DNA of 64,000 nucleotides from CAYQZD01 sp964421875 (GTDB lineage Bacteria > Electryoneota > Tariuqbacteria > Tariuqbacterales > Tariuqbacteraceae), in the NCBI GenBank assembly GCA_964421875.1, contig CAYQZD010000002.1, positions 17,933 through 81,932 on the forward strand, in the 5' to 3' direction. The notes beneath the pieces were generated by a model. That model saw only the letters and a program-made list of their open reading frames with translations, was not told the origin of the DNA and made no database searches. Shown in pieces: positions 17,277 to 26,704 of this stretch. A program made the translations under genes and the position numbers. Numbering within the stretch: position 1 is the first letter of the stretch; the number at the start of each line of letters is the position of its first letter.

Positions 17277-17864
17277 ATGTTGAGAAACGCGTTCATTTTT
17301 GTCATTGCTTTGGCATTGACTTTTCCCGCCCACGCCGGCGAGCAGACTCTCATCACCGGAGAAATCGAGAGCGGCGGATTCGGAGGCCCGGTTCTGAGAA
17401 TCGGCGGTATCAATGGGGAAACCGGAGTCTGGATGGGCGGCCGGGGCGGCTGGATTATCAACCATCGCTTCATCCTCGGAGGCGGCGGCTGTGGACTGGT
17501 GAGCGATGTCGAAGCCTTCAAGGAAGCGGGGGAAACTTACTATATAGAAATGGGCTACGGCGGAATGGAATTGGAATTCATCATTAAGTCCGACCAGATG
17601 GTTCATTTCTCGGTGATGTCCCTTTTCGGCGCCGGAGGGATTACTATCAACCGGCATGGAGACGTTGATCAGACCGCCAACGACGACGCGGTATTCGTGA
17701 TGGAACCGGCCGCAGCCCTGGAAATAAACATCGTCGAGTTCTTCCGTATCAATATCGGCGCAAGTTACAGGTATGTCAGCGGTTTCAAAACGGTTCATGG
17801 AATTTCCGAATCGGACCTTGCAGGCGTCAGCGGAGTGCTGACGCTCAAGTTTGGCGAGTTCTAA
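17277..17864 (+). CDS. Secreted, probably outer-membrane beta-barrel-like protein of unknown function
   Basis: 195 residues with a clear Sec signal (MLRNAFIFVIALALTFPAHA, cleaved near residue 20). The mature part is rich in Gly and in alternating hydrophobic strands (YYIEMGYGGMELEFII, FRINIGASYRYVSG), and the chain ends in Phe. This is the pattern of a small outer-membrane barrel of about eight strands. GGAGG precedes the ATG. It stands between yceD and rpmF, normally adjacent, so it looks inserted. The family is not recognised. Confidence 0.75.
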   Translation: MLRNAFIFVIALALTFPAHAGEQTLITGEIESGGFGGPVLRIGGINGETGVWMGGRGGWIINHRFILGGGGCGLVSDVEAFKEAGETYYIEMGYGGMELEFIIKSDQMVHFSVMSLFGAGGITINRHGDVDQTANDDAVFVMEPAAALEINIVEFFRINIGASYRYVSGFKTVHGISESDLAGVSGVLTLKFGEF

Positions 17865-17982
17865 TCCTTACTTCGGTTTGATGATTTTATTTCAGGCCTT
17901 AGTTGAAACAACAAGAACGCCTTACGATTGTGCAATTGAAGAATTATCGATAATTGATTATATCTTATGGAACGGAGAAATA

Positions 17983-18165
17983 ATGGCTGTACCTAAGAGA
18001 CGTACAAGTAAAGCGAGAAAGAATAAAAGACGCTCCCATAACGCGTTAACCGAACCCTCATTATCCAAGTGTTCAAACTGCGGAGCAGTGGTATTGCCGC
18101 ACCGGGCCTGCCCCAGCTGCGGATACTATAACAAGCGTTCCGTTTTCATTCCCAAAGAGAGTTAA
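17983..18165 (+). CDS. rpmF: 50S ribosomal protein L32
   Basis: 60 residues beginning MAVPKRRTSKARKNKRRSH, the standard L32 N-terminus. A zinc ribbon of two C-x2-C pairs (CSNCG and CPSCG) makes it the zinc-binding form. The frame is open upstream to 17851, but the ATG at 17983 with GGAG nearby is the family start. plsX follows after 40 bp as in many bacteria. Confidence 0.96.
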   Translation: MAVPKRRTSKARKNKRRSHNALTEPSLSKCSNCGAVVLPHRACPSCGYYNKRSVFIPKES

Positions 18166-18205
18166 TAACTTAATCCCGATAGGTAATCAGCGCGGGGATA
18201 CTCCT

Positions 18206-19300
18206 GTGAAAATCGCTGTGGACATTATGGGAGGAGACTATGCGCCGGGAAATCCCCTCCAGGGCGCTCGGATGGCGCTGCAAAGCCATCCGGACCTGGA
18301 ACTGTTTCTGGTTGGTCAGCGGGACTTGATTGAAGCGGAGATGAAGCGGTTTGATTTCCCGCAAAGCAGGGCGCATCCGGTTCACGCGCCTCAGGTGGTG
18401 TCGATGCTCGACCCGCCCACCTCCGCGCTGCGGCAAAAGAAGAATTCATCCATAGCCGTCGCGCTCTCCCTTCACAAAAAGGGAGTTGTGGACGCGGTAG
18501 TCAGCGCCGGGAACACCGGCGCCCAGATGGCCGCTTCGGCTTGGAAGCTGGGCCGGATTGAGGGGGTGTTGAGGCCGGTTATCGGGTCGTTTCTCCCTAC
18601 ATTGAAATCGCCCTGCCTGATGCTGGATGTGGGAGCCAATCCCGATTGCCGGGGAACCCATCTCTTCCAATTCGGAATAATGGGGGCAATTTTGATGGAA
18701 TCCTGCTTTGGTCTGAAAAATCCCAGAGTGGGATTGCTTTCGATTGGGAAGGAGGCTACGAAAGGGAATAAGATTTCCCTCTTCGCCCATCAGCTCTTTT
18801 CCGAGAGTCATCTGAATTTCGCCGGCAACATCGAAGGCTCCGATTTGTTGTCCGGAAAAGTCGATGTGGCGGTCTGCGACGGATTTGTAGGTAATCTGCT
18901 GTTGAAGTTTGGCGAAGTTTTTCCTCGGTTTATGATGGAGAAACTCTGCGCCTCGGATAACGGTTTCGATTGTCAGGGACTGATTGAATTTGTTAAAAAG
19001 AACCTGAATCCGGATAATTTCGGCGGAGTGCCGATTCTGGGGGTGAAGGGAGTCTCGGTGGTATGCCACGGAGCTTCATCGCCGCTGGCAATCGCCAACG
19101 CCATTCAGGTGGCGGTGGATATGGCGGAGAGAGAATTGGGTGACCTCATCGCCGAACGGATTTCCGATATCCGGCGTTTCTATGAAATGAACAAGTATTT
19201 TCGAAGTCTGAAGAAACGGTGGGAGCGAAGGCGCACTGAGGTGTATCGCAGTCCGCGGCGTTTCTTCACCTGGTTTTTGGAAAGAGAATCGGAGGAATGA
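18206..19300 (+). CDS. plsX: Phosphate acyltransferase PlsX
   Basis: Makes acyl-phosphate from acyl-ACP for phospholipid synthesis. It starts at GTG with MKIAVDIMGGDYAPG, the typical N-terminus, followed by SAGNTGAQMA, LDVGANPDC and CDGFVGNLLLK. At 364 residues it has an extra C-terminal tail of about 35 residues (RFYEMNKYFRSLKKRWERRR...) that is strongly basic and aromatic. This could be a membrane-binding helix. Part of the rpmF-plsX-fab cluster. Confidence 0.95.
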   Translation: MKIAVDIMGGDYAPGNPLQGARMALQSHPDLELFLVGQRDLIEAEMKRFDFPQSRAHPVHAPQVVSMLDPPTSALRQKKNSSIAVALSLHKKGVVDAVVSAGNTGAQMAASAWKLGRIEGVLRPVIGSFLPTLKSPCLMLDVGANPDCRGTHLFQFGIMGAILMESCFGLKNPRVGLLSIGKEATKGNKISLFAHQLFSESHLNFAGNIEGSDLLSGKVDVAVCDGFVGNLLLKFGEVFPRFMMEKLCASDNGFDCQGLIEFVKKNLNPDNFGGVPILGVKGVSVVCHGASSPLAIANAIQVAVDMAERELGDLIAERISDIRRFYEMNKYFRSLKKRWERRRTEVYRSPRRFFTWFLERESEE

Positions 19301-19304
19301 GGCC

Positions 19305-19353
19305 GTGGTCGGCGGTCGGCAATCGGTAGTTGGTTGTTGACAGTCGGTAGTCT
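19305..19353. repeat. Degenerate heptamer array after plsX
   Basis: Seven 7-bp units (GTGGTCG, GCGGTCG, GCAATCG, GTAGTTG, GTTGTTG, ACAGTCG, GTAGTCT) begin 4 nt after the plsX stop. The array contains the TTGACA of the candidate fabH promoter. Confidence 0.7.
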
Positions 19354-19366
19354 GTGAAATTAAAAT
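19337..19366 (+). promoter_or_regulatory. Candidate sigma-70-type promoter for fabH
   Basis: TTGACA at 19337-19342, an 18-nt spacer and TAAAAT at 19361-19366. The -35 box is formed by the heptamer array. Confidence 0.4.
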
Positions 19367-19451
19367 TGTCCGATTCACTAATCACCAACGGTTTTTTTCA
19401 AGTTATGTTGAGTGAGGTTACAACGGAGAGGCTCGTATTAGGAATTAACCT

Positions 19452-20450
19452 GTGAGAAATTTGCATAAAAGACCATATTCGATGGTGGTCGGCACCGGCC
19501 ATTACGTCCCGGACAAGGTTTTGTCCAATTACGACTTGGAGAAGATGGTCGATACCTCCGATGAGTGGATAGTCACCCGCACCGGAATCAGGGAACGGAG
19601 GATTTGCGCCCCCGATGAGACCACTTCCGACATCTCCGCCAAAGCGGCGCTGGCGGCGCTCGACAAAGCCGGCATCGAACCGGCAGAGGTCGAGCTTATT
19701 ATCACCGGAACCATCAATCCCGATATGAAATTTCCTTCCGCCTCCGTTTTCGTCCAGAAAAAACTCGGCAACACAAAAGGAGTCGGCTTCGATTTAGCCG
19801 CGGCCTGCTCCGGTTTCCTATATTCTCTGACGGTGGCGGATTCCCTGATTGCTACTGGAATGTTCAACAACGCTGTGGTCATTGGCACCGAAATTCTCTC
19901 GCGAGTCGCTGACTGGAATGACCGGAATACCTGTGTCCTGTTCGGAGACGGCTCAGGGGCGGTGGCGCTTGAAAAATCCGACGGAAAGCGAGGACTGTTG
20001 TCTTCCACCCTGCATACCGATGGTTCCCTTACCCATCTGCTCTATTACCTCGGCGAAGGCACCAAATACCCCGCCAGTCATGAAACCATCGACAAAGGAT
20101 ATCATTTCCTCCGTATGAACGGCCAGGAGGTTTTCAAGCATGCGGTGCGGGAGATGGCTGAGTCATCCCTGGAAGCAATTGAAAAGGCGGGATTGAAACC
20201 CGCCGACATCGATATTATGATACCTCATCAAGCGAATATACGCATCATCGACGCTACTGCCAAACGATTGGGATTCACCACCGACAGGATTATGGTCAAC
20301 ATCGACAAAACCGGAAACACCTCCTCCGCTTCTATCCCCATCGCCCTTGACCAAGCCGCACGAGAGGGGCGGGTAGTCCCGGGGATGAATGTGCTGATGG
20401 CTGTTTTTGGAGGGGGATTGACCTGGGGCGCCGCGGTTTTGAAGTTCTAA
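19452..20450 (+). CDS. fabH: Beta-ketoacyl-ACP synthase III
   Basis: Starts fatty-acid synthesis by condensing acetyl-CoA (or a branched acyl-CoA) with malonyl-ACP. It has 332 residues starting at GTG. The catalytic triad is in place: Cys119 (LAAACSGF), His259 (IPHQAN) and Asn289 (KTGNTSSAS). TGIRERR and the glycine-rich end FGGGLTWGA are also family motifs. Followed by a ~110-bp dispersed repeat before fabD. Confidence 0.97.
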   Translation: MRNLHKRPYSMVVGTGHYVPDKVLSNYDLEKMVDTSDEWIVTRTGIRERRICAPDETTSDISAKAALAALDKAGIEPAEVELIITGTINPDMKFPSASVFVQKKLGNTKGVGFDLAAACSGFLYSLTVADSLIATGMFNNAVVIGTEILSRVADWNDRNTCVLFGDGSGAVALEKSDGKRGLLSSTLHTDGSLTHLLYYLGEGTKYPASHETIDKGYHFLRMNGQEVFKHAVREMAESSLEAIEKAGLKPADIDIMIPHQANIRIIDATAKRLGFTTDRIMVNIDKTGNTSSASIPIALDQAAREGRVVPGMNVLMAVFGGGLTWGAAVLKF

Positions 20451-20460
20451 GAAATGACTG

Positions 20461-20570
20461 TAATGACAATGAAGGTTTGTTCAGATGTCGGGTTCGAGGA
20501 TGAACCCGACTCCACACATAAGTATTAGTAAAACAGTGGAGTCGGGATGGTCTCCATCCCGACAATATTC
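20461..20570. repeat. Family L dispersed element, copy 1
   Basis: About 110 bp with two hairpins, GTCGGGTTCGAGGATGAACCCGAC split by its 4-nt loop, and GTCGGGATGGTCTCCATCCCGAC. A near-match in inverse orientation lies at 26705-26800 and a truncated copy at 55569-55622. It fills most of the fabH-fabD gap. Confidence 0.7.
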
Positions 20571-20625
20571 CTACTTGTATCCTAACCTTAAATGCCAATA
20601 CAAATAACCGTTAATTTTCAATAGA

Positions 20626-21537
20626 TTGAAAAAATACGCTTTCATTTTCCCCGGTCAGGCTTCCCAGGAAGTGGGGATGGGCCAGGATTTCTATCGGGAA
20701 TTTTCCCGAGTGCGCGAACTTTACGACGCCGCGGAAACTTTCTTAGGATTTCCCCTTAAGCGGCTCTCCTTCGAAGGACCGCTGGAGGAGCTTACTCAAA
20801 CCCGGATTACCCAGCCCGCCATCTTTGTGATGAGTGTCACGGTGGATATGCTCTTGAAAGAGCGGGGGATAACTCCTGTCGCTGCCGCAGGTCACAGTCT
20901 GGGCGAGTTCTCGGCGCTGGTATCGGCGCAGGCGCTGACTTTTGAACAGGGACTAAAGCTGGTAAAACTTAGGGGGGAACTGATGGCTCGAGCGGGGGAG
21001 CTTAATCCCGGAACTATGGCGGCGGTGATTGGACTCGAGGGCGGGAAAGTCGAGGAAGTCTGCCGCGAAACCGAGGGTGTGGCGCTTCCCGCAAATTACA
21101 ATTCACCGGGACAGTTGGTCATCTCCGGCGAAATTGAGGCGGTGAAAAAAGCGATGGCTCTGGCCAAGGAAAGAGGGGCGAAAATCGTAAAGGAACTAAA
21201 CGTCTCCGGAGCCTTCCATTCTCCGCTGATGGAATCAGGTTCCGAGGAACTTTTCGAGGAGATAGATAATACCGAGTTTGCGCCTCCCGTTTTCCCGGTC
21301 TATCATAACGCCGCCGCAGAGCCGGCTTCTTCACCTGAGCAAATAAAAGAAATGCTGAAAAAGCAATTGACTTCCCCGGTTCTTTGGGAACAATCTATAT
21401 TGAGTATGATTCCCCTGACAAATGCGTTCCTGGAAGTCGGACCGGGCAAGGTTTTGACCGGGCTGCTTAAACGGATAGATCGGGAGGTGCAGGTCGATTC
21501 CATCGGCTGTGTCGAAACATTGAATACTATCGAATAG
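20626..21537 (+). CDS. fabD: Malonyl-CoA:ACP transacylase
   Basis: Loads malonyl groups onto ACP. It has 303 residues with FIFPGQASQ at the start, the nucleophile Ser91 in GHSLGEFSAL, and the catalytic His in GAFHSPLM. The only start that keeps the conserved N-terminus is TTG at 20626, with no evident ribosome site. It ends in TAG. The next gene in the canonical order, fabG, is absent. Confidence 0.95.
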   Translation: MKKYAFIFPGQASQEVGMGQDFYREFSRVRELYDAAETFLGFPLKRLSFEGPLEELTQTRITQPAIFVMSVTVDMLLKERGITPVAAAGHSLGEFSALVSAQALTFEQGLKLVKLRGELMARAGELNPGTMAAVIGLEGGKVEEVCRETEGVALPANYNSPGQLVISGEIEAVKKAMALAKERGAKIVKELNVSGAFHSPLMESGSEELFEEIDNTEFAPPVFPVYHNAAAEPASSPEQIKEMLKKQLTSPVLWEQSILSMIPLTNAFLEVGPGKVLTGLLKRIDREVQVDSIGCVETLNTIE

Positions 21538-21630
21538 AAATTTCAGGGTGGATTATGACCCACTAAAATACTAATTCTCAGTAAAAAAAACAAAAAAATA
21601 GAATTCCACAAAATCTTGGAGAAAAATACT

Positions 21631-21864
21631 ATGGTCAACGAAGAAAGGGTCAAGGAAATCATCGTGGATCAGCTTGGTGTTGATCCCGCTAAGGTCGTTC
21701 CCGAAGCGTCTTTTATCGATGATTTGGGAGCCGATTCGCTCGATACGGTGGAGCTGATAATGGCCTTTGAGGAGGAATATGGGATTGAAATCCCCGATGA
21801 AGAGGCGGAAAAGCTCACCACTGTCGGCGCAGCTCTAAAGTACCTCGAAAGCAAAATTGGGTGA
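21631..21864 (+). CDS. acpP: Acyl carrier protein
   Basis: 77 residues, highly acidic, with the phosphopantetheine attachment Ser36 in the DSLD motif (GADSLDTVELIM). The frame is open back to a TTG at 21616, but that TTG overlaps the GGAG ribosome site of the ATG at 21631, so 21631 is the real start. It lies 6 bp before fabF. Confidence 0.97.
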   Translation: MVNEERVKEIIVDQLGVDPAKVVPEASFIDDLGADSLDTVELIMAFEEEYGIEIPDEEAEKLTTVGAALKYLESKIG

Positions 21865-21870
21865 GACTCA

Positions 21871-23121
21871 ATGACTGACTACCCAAAAAAGGTGGTCGTG
21901 ACCGGGATGGGAGTGGTGACTCCCCTGGGAACCAATGTGAAAGACTACTGGGATGGGCTGCTCGCCGGCAAAAGCGGAGTGGGCCCCATAACCAGGTTCG
22001 ATTCCGATGGATTCGCCACCACCATCGCCGCCGAAGTGAAGGGATTCAATGCCGATAGTTTTTTGAATCCCAAAGAAGCTCGAAGGATGGATCCCTTCAG
22101 TCAATTCGCTATCGCTTCAGCCCAGATGGCGATTGAAGACGCGGGATGGGATCTGAATTCGATAAACAAAGACCGGGTGGGCGTGATAATCGGATCCGGC
22201 ATCGGGGGGATGTACGTTTTCGAAGACCAGGTGATAACGATTAAGGAAAAGGGGCCCCGCCGGGTGAGTCCCTTCTTCATCACCACTATGATAATCGATA
22301 TCGCCGCTGGACACATCTCAATGCGCTATGGCCTGAAGGGACCCAACTTCGGCACGGTCTCCGCCTGCGCCACCGCCAGCCACGCCATTGGAGTGGCTGT
22401 GGACCACATCAGACTGGGACGAGCCGACGCCATCATCACCGGCGGGACCGAATCGCCAATCTGCAAGCCCGGTATCGCCGGCTTCAATTCAATGAAAGCC
22501 CTCTCTACAAGAAACGATGAGCCGGAAAGAGCCAGCAGACCCTTCGACCGCGAAAGGGATGGTTTTGTCACCGGGGAGGGGTGCGGACTACTCATCCTCG
22601 AATCCGAGGAGTTCGCCAGAGCCAGAGGGGCGCGGATTTACGCTGAACTTGCGGGAGTTGGTTTCACCGCCGACGCCTACCATATCACCGCGCCCGCGCC
22701 CGGGGGAGAAGGAGCGGTGCGAGCGATGAAAATGGCGGTGGATGAGGCGCATCTCAAGCTCACAGATATCGATTACATCAACGCGCACGGAACCTCAACC
22801 CCGCTCAATGACAAGAACGAAACCGAGGCTATTAAAAACCTATTTGGAGAGCACGCCTACAAACTGAAAATCAGTTCCACCAAGTCGATGATTGGGCATC
22901 TGCTGGGAGCTTCCGGGGGGGCGGAGTCGGTGGCTACAGTGATGACTGTCTGCCATGATAAAATCCATCCCACCGTAAACTATGAATATCCCGACCCTGA
23001 TTGCGACCTCGACTATGTGCCCAACCAGGCTGTCGATTATAAGGTTAAACATGCTTTATGCAACACTTTCGGTTTTGGTGGGCACAATGCCTGTCTGCTG
23101 TTCTCAAAGTACTCTCGTTAG
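21871..23121 (+). CDS. fabF: Beta-ketoacyl-ACP synthase II
   Basis: Elongating condensing enzyme of type II fatty-acid synthesis. It has 416 residues with active-site Cys166 (SACATASHAIG), His306 (NAHGTSTPLND) and His343 (SMIGHLLGASG), and a glycine-rich FGFGGHNA end. Ends in TAG 3 bp before rnc. Confidence 0.97.
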   Translation: MTDYPKKVVVTGMGVVTPLGTNVKDYWDGLLAGKSGVGPITRFDSDGFATTIAAEVKGFNADSFLNPKEARRMDPFSQFAIASAQMAIEDAGWDLNSINKDRVGVIIGSGIGGMYVFEDQVITIKEKGPRRVSPFFITTMIIDIAAGHISMRYGLKGPNFGTVSACATASHAIGVAVDHIRLGRADAIITGGTESPICKPGIAGFNSMKALSTRNDEPERASRPFDRERDGFVTGEGCGLLILESEEFARARGARIYAELAGVGFTADAYHITAPAPGGEGAVRAMKMAVDEAHLKLTDIDYINAHGTSTPLNDKNETEAIKNLFGEHAYKLKISSTKSMIGHLLGASGGAESVATVMTVCHDKIHPTVNYEYPDPDCDLDYVPNQAVDYKVKHALCNTFGFGGHNACLLFSKYSR

Positions 23122-23124
23122 CCG

Positions 23125-23886
23125 ATGATGGTTATTATGCCTTCTCTGAAACGGAAATTGTTCAAAAAAATCTCCGGACCGGACCGGGAAAACCTGCGCC
23201 GCTTGGAGAAGAAAATCGGCTACCGTTTCAAGAATCCCTCGCTGGCGCTTAAAGCGCTAAGGCATCGGTCTGTACTCACACAGGAGAATTTCGACCACAC
23301 CGATTCCTATGAAAGGCTGGAGTTCCTGGGCGATGCGGTCATAACTCTGGTCACCTCCAAATACCTGATGAAAAAATTCCCCGAAGCTGGCGAAGGTGAA
23401 TTGACCAAATTAAAATCGCTGGTGGTTTCCGGAGAGGTTTTAAGCGAACAAGCGCAGGCGCTGCAACTTGGTGATAACATCTTTATGAGCGAAGGGGAGG
23501 ACCGTTCCGGAGGCCGGGAGAAACCCTCGATTCTGGAGGATGTGTTCGAAGCGTTGGCGGGCGCGGTTTTCCTCGACGGTGGATTATCAGCCTCGGAAAA
23601 ATTTATCCGGAAAAATCTCCTGAGATACACTGAAAGTATTTATCACTCTGAAAATCATGTCAATTACAAGAGCATCCTGCTGGAGTACGCTCAATCTGAA
23701 CATTCGGTTCAACCCAAATATCGAGTGATTTCCGAGGAGGGACCGGACCACAACAAAATATACCGCATCGAAGCCTCGATTGAAAACAGGGTTCTCGGTG
23801 TAGGCGAGGGAACCAGCAAGAAACGAGCGGAACAGCAAGCCGCTAAAGCCGCCCTTCAAGAGTTGGGGGTGAAAATCGGAGAATGA
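23125..23886 (+). CDS. rnc: Ribonuclease III
   Basis: Cleaves double-stranded RNA in rRNA and mRNA maturation. 253 residues: the RNase III domain has signature YERLEFLGDAV and second acidic site EDVFEALAGAVFLD, and a C-terminal dsRNA-binding domain (about 180-250) ends GVGEGTSKKRAEQQAAKAAL. The gene follows fabF as in many bacteria. No ribosome site is visible, so it may depend on coupling to fabF. Confidence 0.96.
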   Translation: MMVIMPSLKRKLFKKISGPDRENLRRLEKKIGYRFKNPSLALKALRHRSVLTQENFDHTDSYERLEFLGDAVITLVTSKYLMKKFPEAGEGELTKLKSLVVSGEVLSEQAQALQLGDNIFMSEGEDRSGGREKPSILEDVFEALAGAVFLDGGLSASEKFIRKNLLRYTESIYHSENHVNYKSILLEYAQSEHSVQPKYRVISEEGPDHNKIYRIEASIENRVLGVGEGTSKKRAEQQAAKAALQELGVKIGE

Positions 23887-24000
23887 ACCTGACAGGGGCG
23901 GGAAGTTTTATAAATAAATATATCCGGAGACATTTGGGGAGGAAACCGTTAGTGACGGTTCTTAAGATACAAAACCTCATCTAAAACGATTGGGAGAAAA

Positions 24001-25152
24001 ATGGATTATTTGCTTACCGAAGAACAGGAGGAACTGAAAAAGATAGCGCGCCGAATCGCGCTGGAAAAGGTCAAACCCGTCCGCGAAAAATATGACCGTG
24101 AAGCGATTTTTCCCTGGGATATAGTGAAAGTCTTCGCTGAAGCGGGATTCTTCGAATTGTACATACCCGAAGATTACGGCGGCGCCGGAGGCGGTGTGTT
24201 CGAACTCTGTTTGGTAACCGAAGAACTCTCCCGCATTTGCGGCGGAATAGCCCTGGCTGTAGCTGCCACCGCTCTGGGAACCTTCCCCATAATTATCAGC
24301 GGAAACGATGAGCAGAAGAAAAAATACCTGCCGGACCTGGCGGCGGGAAAGATGATCGCCGCTTTTGGATTGACCGAACCCTTGGCCGGGTCCGATGCCG
24401 GAGCTATCCGAACCACCGCGGTTCGAGACGGGGACTACTATATTCTCAATGGGAGTAAGTGTTTCATCACCAACGGAAGCGAAGCCAAGATTTATACTGT
24501 AATTGCCTCTACTGACCCTGGAAAAGGCACCAGAGGCGCCTCCGCCTTCATCGTGGAAGAAGGATTCGAAGGATTCAGTTACGGTAAAATAGAAGACAAA
24601 ATGGGTATCCGAGCCTCCGCAACCTCCGAACTTATCTTCCAAGACTGCAAAGTGCCGGTGGAAAATCGGCTGGGTAAAGAAGGCCAGGGATTCATAGTGG
24701 CGATGAAAACCCTGGATAAATCCCGTCCCGGCGTAGCCGCTCAAGCCCTGGGTATAGCGCAGGGCGCCTTCGACCTGGCGGTGGAATACACTATGCAGCG
24801 GGAGCAGTTTGGGCGGACAATCGCTTCCTTCCAGGGAATCCAGTGGATGCTGGCGGATATGGCTGCTCAGATTGAAGCGTCCAGAGCGCTGGTCTATTCC
24901 TCAGCCAGAATGATCGACGCCGGTAAATCCAACGTAGCTAAGGGAGCCGCCATCGCTAAATTAGTAGCTTCCGACACCGCGATGAAGGTCTCCACCGACG
25001 CGGTTCAACTGTTCGGAGGATACGGCTATATGCGCGATTATCCCATTGAAAAGTTTATGCGGGACGCAAAAATCACGCAGATTTACGAAGGCACCAATCA
25101 AATTCAACGTGTGGTTATCGGAAAGAGTATCATCCGCGAAGCCGCAAGCTGA
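24001..25152 (+). CDS. Acyl-CoA dehydrogenase
   Basis: FAD-dependent dehydrogenation of acyl-CoA to enoyl-CoA. It has 383 residues, the usual length. Motifs are FGLTEPLAGSDAG (FAD and substrate), YFLNG-type loop YYILNGSKCFITNG, REQFGRTIASFQ, and the catalytic base Glu363 in IYEGTNQIQ near the C-terminus. Electron-transfer flavoprotein genes are not in the window. A short-chain (butyryl-CoA-like) enzyme is plausible beside the 3-hydroxyacyl-CoA dehydrogenase elsewhere in the window. Confidence 0.93.
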   Translation: MDYLLTEEQEELKKIARRIALEKVKPVREKYDREAIFPWDIVKVFAEAGFFELYIPEDYGGAGGGVFELCLVTEELSRICGGIALAVAATALGTFPIIISGNDEQKKKYLPDLAAGKMIAAFGLTEPLAGSDAGAIRTTAVRDGDYYILNGSKCFITNGSEAKIYTVIASTDPGKGTRGASAFIVEEGFEGFSYGKIEDKMGIRASATSELIFQDCKVPVENRLGKEGQGFIVAMKTLDKSRPGVAAQALGIAQGAFDLAVEYTMQREQFGRTIASFQGIQWMLADMAAQIEASRALVYSSARMIDAGKSNVAKGAAIAKLVASDTAMKVSTDAVQLFGGYGYMRDYPIEKFMRDAKITQIYEGTNQIQRVVIGKSIIREAAS

Positions 25153-25556
25153 TTCCCTTATGACTAAAGGAACGCTTAAACTCTGAAATCGAGTGTGGAA
25201 TCTCGAATAGCCCTGAAATAAGGCTCTATACTTAAACTCAACTGTCATACCGCATCCCGAGGAAAAAACGGCAGCGCTGCCTCGCGAGCCCTTGTTTTCA
25301 CACTTCTGAATACAAAATCTCGATTTAAACCCCCGAATAAGGATTCAATCGTTAATCCGTCAGGATTGATACAAATTATTACCTTGAAAAAAACGGTAGC
25401 GTTAGTGCGCAAACCGTAGGTTTTTCCGCAGTACAGCGGATTCCGAAGGGTCGCGATAAAGACCTTCTGAGAGGATTTATCTGAATTTGTGCTCGTGTTT
25501 TTCTGCTCGCTGTGGGTAAGGTTTAACATCACGGCACATCATGCCTGGAGAATGTT
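25153..25556. other. Gene-free stretch with short imperfect stem-loops
   Basis: No gene is supported here. Two AAAACGG-[CT]-AGCG motifs about 125 bp apart (25266 and 25389), a stem AATAGCCCTGAAATAAGGCTCT near 25207 split at its centre, and GAGAGGATTTATC near 25473 resemble short pieces found in other gaps (for example near 4390 and 47145). It may form a structured leader for the following gene. Confidence 0.35.
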
Positions 25557-26690
25557 ATGAATTACAAGGTGTTGTTGGTTGATGACGACCAAACCATCCT
25601 TAAACTCTTCTCGGCTTATCTGGAAGCGCAGGGAATGGATGTTACCGAAGCTTCCGACGGATTGGATGCGCTTGAAGTGTTGAAGCAGGAAGAATTCGAC
25701 CTGTTGGTTACTGACATCAGGATGCCGAAGATGACCGGTATTGAATTGATACGCAGAAGCCGCGAGTATCAGCCGGATTTACCCTCGGTGATTGTTTCCG
25801 GAGAGGGAACTTTGTCGGAAGCCGCGGAAGCGGTGAACCTCAAGGTCCAATACTACCTGGAAAAACCGGTGGACAATCTCAGCACCCTGAAAGAGGTGCT
25901 GCTCGAAGCGGTTAAATCTGACCGGAAGAGTCTGGAAAGAAGAATTAAAAAACTGGAGGAGGAGCGGGAACTCTATCGCAGAGTCCTACGCGATGTGTAC
26001 CGCCTGCCGACATTAGGCCCCATCGCAGTGGGTTTGGCGCATAACCTCAATAGCCCCTTGGGTGGGATAATAGGTTATACTCAACTGGGTAAGATGAAGA
26101 ATCCGCAGCTTGAAGTGTTCGGCACTATAGACGGTCAAGCTAAAAAAATATCTAATTCCCTCAACGAAATTGCGGACAAGGGCAAAGCGGAAAACAACAC
26201 TCAACCGGAAGAGATTAACCTCAAAAGACTGGTGCAGAGCGAGGTCGAGTTTCTCAATTATAATCTGTTTTTCAAACACCAGGTTGAGTTCAGTCTGAAG
26301 TTGGAGGATGTGCCGCAAATTATGGGCACATATTTCCATTTCTCGCTGTGCTTGCATCACATTCTTCAAAATGCGCGAGACGCCGTCTTCAATTCCGAAA
26401 AAAAGTCCGTCGTGATATCAACCAGTCATCAAGATGGAATAATCCTGCTAAAAGTGTCGGATACCGGCGTAGGGATTCCCCAAGAAAATATGGATAAGCT
26501 TTTCGAACCGGGTTTCTCCTCCAAACCCCTTCCCGCCCAAGTCTCCGCTCCTGAAATCCCCTCGGGCTATGGCCTCGGTCTAAGCATTGTCAAGGAATTA
26601 CTGGAAAGCTACGGCGCGGAAATCTCGATTGAAAGCAAAGTGGAAGCAGGAACCAAGGTTAAGGTAAAAATTCCGGTCGAAAAGAAATAA
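25557..26690 (+). CDS. Hybrid receiver-histidine kinase (N-terminal receiver)
   Basis: 377 residues. The CheY-like receiver (1-120) has the phospho-acceptor Asp53 (LLVTDIRMPK) and acidic pair Asp10/11. A coiled linker (about 122-145) leads to the dimerisation/phosphoacceptor helix with His162 (GLAHNLNSPLGGIIG). The ATPase domain has N-box HHILQNARDAV, G1 DTGVGIPQENM and G2 GYGLGLSIVKELL. There are no membrane segments, so it is a soluble kinase probably driven by phosphotransfer to its own receiver. The cognate output protein is not adjacent. Confidence 0.92.
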   Translation: MNYKVLLVDDDQTILKLFSAYLEAQGMDVTEASDGLDALEVLKQEEFDLLVTDIRMPKMTGIELIRRSREYQPDLPSVIVSGEGTLSEAAEAVNLKVQYYLEKPVDNLSTLKEVLLEAVKSDRKSLERRIKKLEEERELYRRVLRDVYRLPTLGPIAVGLAHNLNSPLGGIIGYTQLGKMKNPQLEVFGTIDGQAKKISNSLNEIADKGKAENNTQPEEINLKRLVQSEVEFLNYNLFFKHQVEFSLKLEDVPQIMGTYFHFSLCLHHILQNARDAVFNSEKKSVVISTSHQDGIILLKVSDTGVGIPQENMDKLFEPGFSSKPLPAQVSAPEIPSGYGLGLSIVKELLESYGAEISIESKVEAGTKVKVKIPVEKK

Positions 26691-26704
26691 TCTCCATGAA
26701 AACT

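Noticed and set aside
21616..21630. TTG start for acpP at 21616
   Set aside because: It overlaps the GGAG ribosome site of the conserved ATG start at 21631.
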